Origin: Deferribacterales bacterium Deferri_01
Lineage (GTDB): Bacteria > Chrysiogenota > Deferribacteres > Deferribacterales > Geovibrionaceae
Direction: 5' to 3'
DNA length: 64,000 nucleotides
Assembly: GCA_001603805.1 (NCBI GenBank)
Contig: LUZY01000008.1
Location: 234,746 to 298,745, forward strand
The position numbers were made by a program, and so were the translations under genes. Below are positions 52,072-60,986 of this stretch, piece by piece; position 1 is the stretch's first letter; each line of letters opens with the position of its first letter. The notes beneath the pieces were generated by a model. It did no database searches, was not told where the DNA came from, and worked only from the letters and a program-made list of their open reading frames with translations.

Positions 52072-54897
52072 GTGTCAAAATCTTACTCACTTGGCAGAAC
52101 CTATTTTCTGACAAGCCTCGCAGCGGTTTTTCTGTTTATAATTCTCTTTTCATCCTTCCTTGTCTATTATGAGTACAGAGATTTTACCGAAAAAAGCGCA
52201 CAGGTTGATGAAAAACTCCTGAAAGACGGAAAGGAAAATCTTCAGATAATGGCGTTTAAGGTTGCCACCTTTCTTGATAATGAGAAGAGTCTCGCCGAAG
52301 AAAAGCTCAAAACACAGGTTAAAAACAGGCTTGGCTACGGCATGGAGTTCATTGAAAATATATATGGAAAGTACGGTAAAACAGAATCAAAGGAAAAAGT
52401 GACAAAGCGTTTGGAAGAGGCTTTTTCTGATTTTACATTTGGTGCAGACAGCTATTTCTTCATTTTTGACAAAGATTTCAATCAGGTAATAGGCGATTTC
52501 GGCATTCCCCGCAGCATGAACCTTGCAAGTGTTACTGATTACAGAGGTAGATATGTAATCAGAGAGATCAAAGATACAGCCATGAGGGGCGGCGGGTTTG
52601 TCAGCTATCAGTGGAAAAAACCCGGCGAAAGTGATTTCTCACACGGCAAGATCTCCTACGTCAGCTACTTTGAACCCTATGGGTTGATTGTGGGTACGGG
52701 CGGTTATGTGGAAGATGTAGCTGAAGATGTTAAGAAAGAAGCACTTCAGCGAATCGCTCACCTTGTGGGCAGTGAGAAAGCTTTTTTTTATATACTCAGT
52801 GATGACGGCAAAATTCTAACCCATTCGGAAGATGAACTGACAGGCAAATACATCAGAAACATCGGCAGTACGGTAAAACAGTCCGCCCTGCGTGATATTC
52901 TGGACTTTATTTCAGACAAACGGGAAGGCTATTTCGGATTTGACTGGCTTAAGCAGGGGGCTGTTATTCCCTCTTCCATGGCTGCATATAATCTCAAATA
53001 CCCGGACTGGAACTGGGTGATAGGCTTTGCTATTTATGTCGACGATGTAAGACGGGTTATAGACGAAGGTAAACACGAACTCCAGCTAGGGCTGCTGAAA
53101 TCAATGGCGATTGTCGGCTTATCATTTCTGATAGTCTTCGGTGCTGCTTACCTTATCGCCCGCCGTTTTTCAGGGATGCTTGAGAGTGAATTCACCAAGT
53201 TTATGGACTTTTTCTCCGGAGCGGCAGAAAAAGGAGCCATGATAGACGCCGAAAGCATGAACTATGAAGAGTTTAAGCAGATGGCTCACTATGCTAACCG
53301 GATGAATGAAGAAAACATGCGAAAGACCGTTGAACTTGAAAAAGCAATGGACGCCGCACGCAGAGCAAGCAGCACCAAATCCGAAATTATTGCCCATATA
53401 AGTCATGAGCTTCGCACCCCGCTCACCGGAGTTCTGGGGTTCATTGAGCTTCTGGACGGAACCGAGCTTGATAAGATCCAGAAACGGTTCCTGCGCATAA
53501 TAAAGCACAGTTCAAGCAACCTTGTGGGTGTTGTTAATGACATACTCGATTTTTCCAAGCTTGAGACCGGCACTCTTGATCTCAACTACGACAGATTCAA
53601 TCCGTTAAGCACCTTTGAATCCATGAGTGAGCTTTTCGGGTTTATGGCATCCGAAAGCGGTGTGGAGTTTGCATTCTACATAGATCACAACATACCTTCC
53701 GAGCTTAACGGCGATGTTGTGCGTATCAGCCAGGTGCTGTCTAATTTTGTGGAAAATGCTGTAAAGTTCAATAACCCCGGCGGATATGCAAAGCTCGATG
53801 TGGTGAGTGTCGGTCGGAGTGATGAGATCGTTCGTCTGCGTTTCAGCGTTGAAGACAACGGCGTAGGGATAAATAGTGAAAAACAGGCAGAGCTTAGACG
53901 GCTTTTTGCGGAATATGATACTGAGATAGCAGAAAGATTTGAGGGGCTGGGAGGCATAGGCTTAAGTGTTTCATCAAATATAGTTAAACTTATGCACGGC
54001 GAAATAGGCTTCCATGAGGCAGAAAAGCAGGGCACTGTTTTCTGGTTTGAGATTGATTTTAAAATAATGAATCAAAAACCCGTGGCGGATGTGGAACGTG
54101 TCAGCGACTGTTACTCTGCTGTTTATGTTGATGATGAACTCGGCGAACCGGGTGTGACTGAACAGCAGATAATGAGCTATCTCAATGCATTCGGCAATGA
54201 AACGGCATATTTCTCATCTCTTTCTGATATTGAGCAGCTTCCGTTTCTGGATGTTGTTTTTTATGTTTACTCCGAAAGTACCAAGGATAAATTTCTTGAA
54301 AGCATACGCACCCACGAAGGCGTGCCTATTGTAATGGTTATGGACATGCACAGGCGCTTTGAAGAGGAAGGGCTGAGAAAGCGCTCCTCTTCTGTTTTGC
54401 TTAAGCCAATAGGATTAACAGATATTTATGAATCGGTTTACATAGCTGTGAGCTATATGCACGATGAACCCGCTGCCGACATTAAAGAGAAAGGTCCGAA
54501 ATCAGGTGGTTTCAGCGGAACCGCCCTTGTGGCGGAGGATAATCCGGTGAATCAAAAGATGGTTCGTCTGATCTTAAAAGAACTTGGACTTGAGAGTGTC
54601 TGCGTGGACAACGGGCGAAAGGCTGTGGAGGCATTTAAGCAGGGCGGCTTTGATATAGTTATTATGGATATAAACATGCCGGAACTCGGTGGAATAGAGG
54701 CGGCGAAACTTATAAATGAGTATGAGAAAGCAAGTTTTTTTAAACATGTGCCCGTAATTGCACTCACCGCATACGCCATAAAAGGGGACAGAGAGCGTTT
54801 TATAGAGGCCGGAATGGATGATTATCTTGCAAAGCCTGTAAGTATTGATATTATGAGGGAAACATTACAAAAACATTTAATGGGCGGTAACGGATGA
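52072..54897 (+). CDS. Hybrid sensor kinase with tandem Cache domains and receiver
   Basis: 941 residues from GTG: membrane helix (10-32), two single-Cache domains (about 45-215 with SYFFIFDKDFNQVIG, and 225-335 with AFFYILSDDGKILTH), helix (343-362), coiled coil, HisKA with H445 (IAHISHELRTPLTG), ATPase (NFVENAVKFNN, GLGGIGLSVSSNIVKL), a degenerate receiver-like region (about 695-800) lacking the usual Asp, and a C-terminal receiver with FDIVIMDINMPELGG. Phosphorelay sensor of extracellular ligands. Its stop overlaps the sdhE-like ATG. Confidence 0.93.
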   Translation: MSKSYSLGRTYFLTSLAAVFLFIILFSSFLVYYEYRDFTEKSAQVDEKLLKDGKENLQIMAFKVATFLDNEKSLAEEKLKTQVKNRLGYGMEFIENIYGKYGKTESKEKVTKRLEEAFSDFTFGADSYFFIFDKDFNQVIGDFGIPRSMNLASVTDYRGRYVIREIKDTAMRGGGFVSYQWKKPGESDFSHGKISYVSYFEPYGLIVGTGGYVEDVAEDVKKEALQRIAHLVGSEKAFFYILSDDGKILTHSEDELTGKYIRNIGSTVKQSALRDILDFISDKREGYFGFDWLKQGAVIPSSMAAYNLKYPDWNWVIGFAIYVDDVRRVIDEGKHELQLGLLKSMAIVGLSFLIVFGAAYLIARRFSGMLESEFTKFMDFFSGAAEKGAMIDAESMNYEEFKQMAHYANRMNEENMRKTVELEKAMDAARRASSTKSEIIAHISHELRTPLTGVLGFIELLDGTELDKIQKRFLRIIKHSSSNLVGVVNDILDFSKLETGTLDLNYDRFNPLSTFESMSELFGFMASESGVEFAFYIDHNIPSELNGDVVRISQVLSNFVENAVKFNNPGGYAKLDVVSVGRSDEIVRLRFSVEDNGVGINSEKQAELRRLFAEYDTEIAERFEGLGGIGLSVSSNIVKLMHGEIGFHEAEKQGTVFWFEIDFKIMNQKPVADVERVSDCYSAVYVDDELGEPGVTEQQIMSYLNAFGNETAYFSSLSDIEQLPFLDVVFYVYSESTKDKFLESIRTHEGVPIVMVMDMHRRFEEEGLRKRSSSVLLKPIGLTDIYESVYIAVSYMHDEPAADIKEKGPKSGGFSGTALVAEDNPVNQKMVRLILKELGLESVCVDNGRKAVEAFKQGGFDIVIMDINMPELGGIEAAKLINEYEKASFFKHVPVIALTAYAIKGDRERFIEAGMDDYLAKPVSIDIMRETLQKHLMGGNG

Positions 54898-55190
54898 AAG
54901 ACACTCCTCTTTTTAAAAAAGCTCTCTTTCTCGCAGCCAGACGTGCTATGCTGGAAAACGAAATGGTAGTCCGTGAGTTTGTGGAGTATAATCTCCCCTC
55001 ACACTATACAGAAACGGACATGGAAGAGCTTTGTGAGCTTCTGCTTAAAATTTTCGATAACGACCTCTTTGACATAGTAATGGGGCAGAAAACCTCAGAA
55101 CAGTTTGAAGGGCAGTACAACGTGCGCCTGCTCAAAGATATAGAAAAATACGCCGCCGTTTACCGTGAAAACAAAAAGATAAAGAAGTAG
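54894..55190 (+). CDS. SdhE/CptB-family protein (flavinylation factor-like)
   Basis: 98 residues. ARRAMLENEMVVREFV matches the R-G-x-x-E region of SdhE (here R-A), and FDNDLFDIVMGQK matches the DDPDLFNWLM segment. SdhE promotes covalent FAD attachment to succinate dehydrogenase or fumarate reductase. The C-terminal tail (AVYRENKKIKK) is basic. It overlaps the hybrid kinase stop by ATGA; there are no sdh/frd genes nearby. Gly-to-Ala in the motif leaves activity uncertain. Confidence 0.75.
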   Translation: MKDTPLFKKALFLAARRAMLENEMVVREFVEYNLPSHYTETDMEELCELLLKIFDNDLFDIVMGQKTSEQFEGQYNVRLLKDIEKYAAVYRENKKIKK

Positions 55191-55272
55191 ATTCTTCTGA
55201 CGGCGGTTATTGCATTCCCGCACATATGTGCGTATATTTATCCCCGTTCTTACTTTTTTAAACAGGTGATTT

Positions 55273-55578
55273 ATGTATCAGGAAAGATGGATGCTTGTCC
55301 GTGAGGACATGACATGGGATGAGGTGCGCTTTGAAGAAAAAAACGGGGTGTACCTTGTTCATCTTTATAAAAAAAGAAGGGATCTGGAATGCTCCCTTGT
55401 TTCATCTAATGAAACAACAAAGGTTTACAGGCTTAAAGACATGGTAACTGACGAAACTTATGATATAGTCGACTTTGCGGAGATGGACAGAATGTTTGAG
55501 GAAAACGGAGTGATATTCCGCAATAGAAGAGGGCTTCATAAAGAGGTCCGCAGGTACATAGACTTCAGCCTTTCATGA
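55273..55578 (+). CDS. Hypothetical protein
   Basis: 101 residues, charged and soluble, no recognised family. Segments MTWDEVRFEEKNGVYLVHLY and RRGLHKEVRRYIDFSL suggest an alpha/beta fold; no signal peptide, no cysteine motif. AGGTG lies before the ATG, and its stop overlaps the start of the dehydratase-like gene, so the two are probably translated together. Confidence 0.7.
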   Translation: MYQERWMLVREDMTWDEVRFEEKNGVYLVHLYKKRRDLECSLVSSNETTKVYRLKDMVTDETYDIVDFAEMDRMFEENGVIFRNRRGLHKEVRRYIDFSLS

Positions 55579-56573
55579 AAAAACGCATCGGCTTTACAAC
55601 AACCATACCCGTTGAAATTATTCTTGCTGCCGGACACGTCCCGGTGGATCTTAATAATATCTTTATAACCGATTCCGACCCTACTGCTTTTGTGGACTAT
55701 GCCGAAACCGAAGGGCTTCCCCGCAATATATGTGCATGGATCAAAGGGATCTACACTGCTGTCGTCCGTGGGAGCATAGATGAGGTGATCGCTGTTACTG
55801 AAGGCGACTGCAGCAACTCTCATGCTTTGGCGGAGCTTTTTATGGAACACGGCATACCTGTTCACAGTTTTGCATACCCCTTCGGCAAGGAGGACAGGCG
55901 AAGCTTCCTTGAGCAGGAGTTCCGCTCTCTGGCGTCTTCACTTGGCACAACTTATGAGGCTGCGGCGGAATATACTAAAATAACAGACCCCATACGCACA
56001 AAACTCCGCAGGCTGGATGCTCTGACTGTTGAACAAAAAGCATCAGGATTTGAGAATCATCTGTGGCTTGTAACCTCCACCGATTTTAATACAGAGCCCG
56101 TCAGCTACGAGGCTGAACTTGATGCTAAACTTGCTGAGATAGAAACACGAGACAGTGCCGGACGGAAAATACGCCTCGGTGTATTGGGTGTTCCCACAAT
56201 ATATGATGACATGTACGCATTTATAGAGGAGAAGGGCGCTTCTGTGGTGTTTAATGAAATCCAGCGGCAGTTCGCAATTCCCAGCACCAATGCCGACTAT
56301 ATATCAAGATATGCCGAATACACTTACCCTTATGATGTCTTCGGGCGGATTGCGGATGTGAGAAAACAAACGGCAGAACGCCGTATAGACGGGCTGATAC
56401 ATTATGTTCAGTCCTTCTGCTACCGCCAGATGCAGGATATCACGATCAGAAAGCACATGGACGTACCGGTTCTTACCATCGAAGGGGACTCGCCCTCCGG
56501 GATAGATGCACGGACGAAGATACGCATAGAATCATTTATAGAAATGCTGGAGGCACGTAAAAATGACCGTTAA
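55575..56573 (+). CDS. 2-Hydroxyacyl-CoA dehydratase D-component-like protein
   Basis: 332 residues of the HgdB/BcrC/FldC fold: RIGFTTTIPVEIILAAGHVP at the start, VIAVTEGDCSNSHAL, and GLIHYVQSFCYRQMQD. Only three cysteines (C53, C79, C282), the number needed to ligate one [4Fe-4S] cluster. Single-gene forms beside an activase resemble the E. coli YjiM/YjiL pair or double-cubane cluster proteins rather than two-subunit dehydratases. Substrate unknown. Overlaps the activase by 11 nt. Confidence 0.87.
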   Translation: MKKRIGFTTTIPVEIILAAGHVPVDLNNIFITDSDPTAFVDYAETEGLPRNICAWIKGIYTAVVRGSIDEVIAVTEGDCSNSHALAELFMEHGIPVHSFAYPFGKEDRRSFLEQEFRSLASSLGTTYEAAAEYTKITDPIRTKLRRLDALTVEQKASGFENHLWLVTSTDFNTEPVSYEAELDAKLAEIETRDSAGRKIRLGVLGVPTIYDDMYAFIEEKGASVVFNEIQRQFAIPSTNADYISRYAEYTYPYDVFGRIADVRKQTAERRIDGLIHYVQSFCYRQMQDITIRKHMDVPVLTIEGDSPSGIDARTKIRIESFIEMLEARKNDR

Positions 56574-57312
56574 AGCGGGAATAGACCTCGGTAGCAGATA
56601 TGTTAAGCTTGCTTTTCTCAAAGACGGAGAAATAACATACAGGCGCTGGGATACAGCGGAGTTCTACCGCTCATTCGTGAGAAGAGGAGCGGAAGGACTT
56701 GTTATTGATCTCGATGCAGCGGGGCTTGAACACGCAGACTCAATAACTGCAACAGGTTACGGGCGCAATCTCCTTAACTTTGCTAATGCTAACGTTATCT
56801 CCGAAATCAAAGCTCACTTCAGGGGAGCCCTTGAAGCTACTGGCGAAAGAGACTTCCTTCTGGTGGATGTCGGGGGGCAGGACAGCAAGGTTATCTGTGT
56901 GCAAGAAGGCTATATCGAAGATTTCGTGATGAATGATAAGTGTGCCGCAAGCACCGGACGATTTCTGGAAAATGCCTGCAGTATCCTGCAAATATCGCTA
57001 GATGAACTGGCGGGGATGACTGAAAACCCTGTCAAGCTCAGTTCAACATGCGCCATCTTCTCCGAAAGTGAGATAATAGGCAAAATAGCTGAAGGGTACA
57101 CAACAGAGGAGATCGGAGCAGGCGTGAACGAATCTATTGCACGGAGGCTTTATCCTCTGATGAAGAAATACCGCAACGAGAAGATCTTTGCCTCCGGCGG
57201 AGTGGCATCAAACAGCGCCCTGATCTATTTCTTAAGCGGAATGGCGGGCAGAAAGATCGAAGTTCTGCCCGACTGCCAGTACAACGGGTGCAGAGGCTGT
57301 CTGGCTTATTGA
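56563..57312 (+). CDS. Acyl-CoA dehydratase activase (BadF/BcrA/HgdC family)
   Basis: 249-residue ASKHA ATPase that drives one-electron transfer to its dehydratase partner. AGIDLGSRYVKLAF, LVDVGGQDSKVI, C127 in NDKCAASTGRFLE and C163 in STCAIFSESE (the [4Fe-4S] that bridges the dimer) and FASGGVASNSAL are conserved. Paired by overlap with the dehydratase-like gene, so the two form an ATP-driven low-potential reductase unit. Confidence 0.93.
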   Translation: MTVKAGIDLGSRYVKLAFLKDGEITYRRWDTAEFYRSFVRRGAEGLVIDLDAAGLEHADSITATGYGRNLLNFANANVISEIKAHFRGALEATGERDFLLVDVGGQDSKVICVQEGYIEDFVMNDKCAASTGRFLENACSILQISLDELAGMTENPVKLSSTCAIFSESEIIGKIAEGYTTEEIGAGVNESIARRLYPLMKKYRNEKIFASGGVASNSALIYFLSGMAGRKIEVLPDCQYNGCRGCLAY

Positions 57313-57376
57313 TTTTTATTCTCCGGCAGAATTTATCATTTGAACACTGCTGAAGAATTAGCACATTTTGCGTTTT

Positions 57377-58393
57377 TCAGAACTTAATGTCCCTTATTTC
57401 GCAAAGTTTGTCAGCTATTGATTCATTTCTGCCGCTTAATCCAAGTTTTCTTCTTATGTTCTTTCTGTGCGTGTTTACTGTATCTGTCGATATAAACAGT
57501 TCATCCGAAATCTCTTTTGTGCTTAGGCCCCTTATTATATAGGAGCATACAACGGTTTCGGAAGGTGTAAGACCTGCAAGTTTTTCCTTGAGGCTTTTTA
57601 CCATGTCACGCTCCTGAACAGGCTGCATGCTGAATATATATGATTCAGGAGTAAGTTTCATCAGACGGGTGAGAAACTGCTCGCCGTTCATGAAACGCAC
57701 ATACTTATCAGTGTCTCTTCCGTAGGATTTAACAAAATCACAGAAATTAATATAGTGATAATCCAGCAAGTTGCAGATCTGCTTCTCCAGACTGTCTATT
57801 AGAGCAAAATATTTATAGGCTGGCTGGTTCATCATGCTTATTTTGCCTGTTGAACAAACAACGGCAGCAGGGTAGTCAAATGTTTCCAGTATGGCTCTGA
57901 ACTGTGATTCGGCAAACCGGAAGTCGCTGCTTAGATTATTTATTTCCTCATGGTACTTTTCTGTTATCTGCATGAACCATTTGCGCATGGATAAAAGCTC
58001 GAAGGCGTCAAAAACTTTTCTGTAATTTATTATAAAGTTAAGGGCTTCTGTTCTGGGTATTGACGATTCAAGGAGCATATGCTCATAGCATATGTTATAA
58101 GTCTTTGTTACCCCAATCAGAAAATCGATTCGTGTGCCTCCGCTTATATGCTTTTCCGCCATATCCAGCAGAGGTTTCATTATGCCGGGATTCTGCAGCA
58201 GATCAAAATAGTCTACATCGCCCTTGTAATGCTTTATCACTTCCACAGCCGCCAGCATGTTTTCTGCACGGTAGTTGTCATCGCTGTAGATTTCCCTGTC
58301 ACCTGATGTCAGCCCTCTATGAAAAAGAGCAATTGACTTATTAAGCGCTGATCGATCAGTCAGAGTTTTTATGATTTCGTCTATGATTTCCAT
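57377..58393 (-). CDS. LuxR-type transcriptional regulator with PAS-like domain
   Basis: 338 residues. The C-terminal helix-turn-helix (about 268-335) has LTPSETVVCSYIIRGLSTKE, ISDELFISTDTVNTHRKNIR and RKLGLSGR, a canonical GerE/LuxR domain. A PAS-like region (about 165-235, FRAILETFDYPAAVVCSTGK) precedes it; the first 160 residues are helical and unidentified. No receiver domain. It ends some 60 bases from the convergent activase gene, and its start faces the octaheme cytochrome gene's end. It may control that enzyme (inference). Confidence 0.85.
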   Translation of the reverse strand: MEIIDEIIKTLTDRSALNKSIALFHRGLTSGDREIYSDDNYRAENMLAAVEVIKHYKGDVDYFDLLQNPGIMKPLLDMAEKHISGGTRIDFLIGVTKTYNICYEHMLLESSIPRTEALNFIINYRKVFDAFELLSMRKWFMQITEKYHEEINNLSSDFRFAESQFRAILETFDYPAAVVCSTGKISMMNQPAYKYFALIDSLEKQICNLLDYHYINFCDFVKSYGRDTDKYVRFMNGEQFLTRLMKLTPESYIFSMQPVQERDMVKSLKEKLAGLTPSETVVCSYIIRGLSTKEISDELFISTDTVNTHRKNIRRKLGLSGRNESIADKLCEIRDIKF

Positions 58394-58467
58394 AAATAAA
58401 TTAACCTTGATGTAATAAATACTAATAATAGTTTAAATGCCCGGGAATTCAATAGTTTTAAGAAATT

Positions 58468-58491
58468 GCAGGCATCCGGAGGGATGCCTGC
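58468..58491 (-). terminator. Terminator after the octaheme cytochrome gene
   Basis: Perfect 10-bp stem GCAGGCATCC / GGATGCCTGC with a 4-nt loop, 13 bases past the stop; the minus-strand tail AATTTCTT is moderately T-rich. Confidence 0.8.
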
Positions 58492-58503
58492 GGGTCTGAA
58501 TTA

Positions 58504-60168
58504 TTATTTTAGTTTCTTTTCGGTTTTTTTCGCTTCAGCCAGAGCAGTGTTAAGCTCCTTCATTGAAGTGAAAACAGTTTCTTCGTGAAGTTTAGGATCG
58601 TGTACTCCCTGTGAGTAGTCTGTCTGCCAGAAATCCACAACAGTAAGAGCGCGCTCCAGAGCATTGTCAAGTTTAGCGTATGAATCTTTGCTTACGCTGA
58701 TTTCTCCGTCTATTACTCTCTTCATATAAGCGATAATTTTATCCTGCTCTGTACGCAGATATGTAAGCTGATTGCGTGCTTTCTGCTGGATAACTTCTAT
58801 CTGATAGAGAGCCTGCTCTGGCTGTGTCCAGTTATATGTTGTTCCTGCACCATGGCAGTCGGATCTGAGGCATGTCATAGCTGTTTTCTCAGTTGGAAGC
58901 GATGGCTGATGTTCCATATGTCCGTCAGCAGTTTTAGCAAAATGGCAGTCTGTACATCCCACTCCGGCTTTACCGTGTGCAGACTGGGAAACTATTTCAA
59001 GCTGCGCATGGTCTTCCATTGAGGCGTATTTTGTTCCTGTTACGGGATGAACCTTGTTGTAAAGGTTATGTTTTTTATAATATTCCTGGTTTTCAAGCGG
59101 GCTTTTCGTAAAAAGGGTTGTCGAAAGGTTACCGAAATCCGTACCTGAAAATTTTTCATCCGTGTCTCTGTCCTTGTAGGTGACAGCAGTGTGGAATGCC
59201 ATATGGCACTGACCGCACATAAGGTTTGAATCCGGACGCTCAAGGATAGCTATACGGCGTTCGTAACCACGTTCACCCATTTTTATAATTTCAGCTTTTG
59301 CCATTGTTTTGCCTGCATTCTTCTGGTAGCCGTTGTCTTTATATTTCGGATCGGTCATCCCTTCAATAAGGATGTCGTTTACAACCCGGGGTTCAGCGGA
59401 ATGAGGATCATGGCAGAAGTTGCAGTTAAAGCTTGTCTCCATTTTTTTAATTGTCGGGAAGATAGGGGATTTTAAGTCAAGGGGCGCTCCTGTTCCCTTT
59501 CTGCCGAGGTAGGAATAATCGAGTATGTTATCAGCAGATTTACACTTAAGGCAGAAGGCGGTGCTTGCTATTCCCTTCATTTTCTGGGGACGCCATGCGG
59601 TGCTTGGTCTTGTTCTGTACATGTTATCGCCGTCTTCCGGATGAAGATCCTGCACAGAGTCCCAAAGCTTTTCAACGGGAACAGCTTCGGAATATCCGGG
59701 TTTGTAGTCATATCTTCCGCCCATACGGTTTACTGTCAGATCAGCAAGAATTCCCACATGGTAACGAGGTATGCGTGTCTGGACATTTTGGAATGAACCG
59801 TCGGCTCTTTTTACAAGCTGGTAACTTGCAGCACCGTTTTTTCCTGCCCATGACATATGATACTTGGTATTGAGCATGTCATTAAGTTCAGCATCGTGAC
59901 ATTGAGCGCATGCCCTGTGGTCTGTGCGCACAGTCGGGCGGTTTTTTTCGGACGGTTCTGTGGAATGTTCCTTCGGAACAGAGTGGCAGAAGCCGCAGTT
60001 CACACCTGCGTGTGAGCCTCTTTCGTGAAGTGTTTTGACCGTTTCGTGGCATTCAAAGCAATTTTTTGAGTCAACAAATGTAACGTCTGCTTTGTCTACT
60101 GATTTTTTGCCTGCGTAGCCGGCAATGCAAATCAGCGTAAATAAAAGTACTAAAGCTGCTTTACGCAT
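58504..60168 (-). CDS. Octaheme c-type cytochrome, nitrite reductase (ONR/NrfA)-like
   Basis: 554 residues with a signal peptide. Haem motifs in order: C37-H41, C58-H62, C87-H91, then CLKCK (C206-K210), C249-H253, C318-H322, C405-H409 and a CX4CH (C433-H439). Three N-terminal haems followed by a NrfA-like pentahaem core whose first haem has lysine as ligand is the layout of octaheme nitrite reductase (TvNiR type, similar length). H398 (SAHGKAG) aligns with the NrfA active-site His. The position of the NrfA Tyr after CxxCH reads MAF (F325), not EYY. Periplasmic reduction of nitrite or a related N/S compound is likely. GGAGG precedes the ATG. Confidence 0.88.
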   Translation of the reverse strand: MRKAALVLLFTLICIAGYAGKKSVDKADVTFVDSKNCFECHETVKTLHERGSHAGVNCGFCHSVPKEHSTEPSEKNRPTVRTDHRACAQCHDAELNDMLNTKYHMSWAGKNGAASYQLVKRADGSFQNVQTRIPRYHVGILADLTVNRMGGRYDYKPGYSEAVPVEKLWDSVQDLHPEDGDNMYRTRPSTAWRPQKMKGIASTAFCLKCKSADNILDYSYLGRKGTGAPLDLKSPIFPTIKKMETSFNCNFCHDPHSAEPRVVNDILIEGMTDPKYKDNGYQKNAGKTMAKAEIIKMGERGYERRIAILERPDSNLMCGQCHMAFHTAVTYKDRDTDEKFSGTDFGNLSTTLFTKSPLENQEYYKKHNLYNKVHPVTGTKYASMEDHAQLEIVSQSAHGKAGVGCTDCHFAKTADGHMEHQPSLPTEKTAMTCLRSDCHGAGTTYNWTQPEQALYQIEVIQQKARNQLTYLRTEQDKIIAYMKRVIDGEISVSKDSYAKLDNALERALTVVDFWQTDYSQGVHDPKLHEETVFTSMKELNTALAEAKKTEKKLK

Positions 60169-60523
60169 ACTTAACCTCCATTAGTGTTTAGGCATTTTGT
60201 ACTGCTGTACTCCTTCAAACAATGGGGAAAAGAGACTTGCAGTAATATCCTCTTTTGCACTAGTATTTTAAGGAGATATGATTGTGTTTGATGACAGCTC
60301 AATGGTGAATTAGTGGGTATGGACGGCTGAGTTGTCCTGTGTTCAGCGTGAGTTAAATCATTATTGCTGAAATTTGAACATACGATAAAGAGGATATTAA
60401 CTTAAAAAAAGTTAATTTTTTGTGAGAAATAACAAGCATTTTCTGGGCTATATGATAACATTATTCATGTCAGTTTCGGTTCTTTTGTATTCATATGAAC
60501 CTGAAAGCTGTTGGAGGATAATT
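60169..60523. other. Divergent intergenic region between octaheme cytochrome and DUF3015 genes
   Basis: About 355 AT-rich bases holding control sequences for both genes. An AT palindrome lies at 60397-60417. A TTGA-N7-TCAA element at 60288-60302 has one base too many for an FNR/HcpR site. No strong -10/-35 pair was identified by eye on either strand. Confidence 0.5.
60397..60417. repeat. Perfect AT-rich inverted repeat
   Basis: ATTAACTT-N5-AAGTTAAT followed by six T. It could be an operator or a weak terminator for minus-to-plus read-through; 106 nt before the DUF3015 start. Confidence 0.6.
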
Positions 60524-60964
60524 ATGAAAAAAATCTTTGTAGCCCTTGCTGTAAGTGCAGTATTTACCGGAGCCGCTTTTGCTGCCGGAAATACAGGCTG
60601 CGGACTCGGAACCCATCTGCTCGGTGAGCAGGACTCCGTTATTGTTCAGTCTTTTGCTGTGACAACTAATGGAACTTCAGGTAACCAGACTTTCGGTATC
60701 ACTTCCGGTACTCTCGGATGCGAAAAACCTTCTAAGTTTGCTTCTTCCGAAAAAGTGAATGAATTTGTTCAGGCTAACCTTGACCTTCTTGCCATTGATA
60801 TAGCAAAAGGCAGCGGCGAAACTTTAACAAGCCTTGCTGAACTCATGGAAGTTGCTGATGTTAACGCTTTCTCTGCAAAACTTCAGGCTAACTTTGCTGT
60901 TATTTTCCCTTCCGCTGATGTTGAATATGCTCAGGTAGTAGATTCAATATATGCAACAATCTAA
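60524..60964 (+). CDS. DUF3015 family exported protein
   Basis: 146 residues with signal peptide (MKKIFVALAVSAVFTGAAFA). The mature start GNTGCGLGTHLLG and FGITSGTLGCEKPSKF carry two conserved cysteines, the hallmark of DUF3015. Periplasmic or outer-membrane associated, function unknown. GGAGG precedes the ATG at 60524; an upstream extension is unlikely. DUF4105 proteins are frequent neighbours of this family. Confidence 0.87.
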   Translation: MKKIFVALAVSAVFTGAAFAAGNTGCGLGTHLLGEQDSVIVQSFAVTTNGTSGNQTFGITSGTLGCEKPSKFASSEKVNEFVQANLDLLAIDIAKGSGETLTSLAELMEVADVNAFSAKLQANFAVIFPSADVEYAQVVDSIYATI

Positions 60965-60986
60965 ACAAACTAAAGAGGGGCGCACC

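Noticed and set aside
58504..60168. MccA/SirA sulfite reductase or hydroxylamine oxidoreductase identity for the octaheme protein
   Set aside because: No long CX15-17CH haem motif as in MccA, and the lysine-type CxxCK haem is not a hydroxylamine oxidoreductase feature.
60288..60302. FNR/HcpR-like site TTGA-N7-TCAA
   Set aside because: Consensus sites have six bases between the half-sites; seven would put the halves out of phase.
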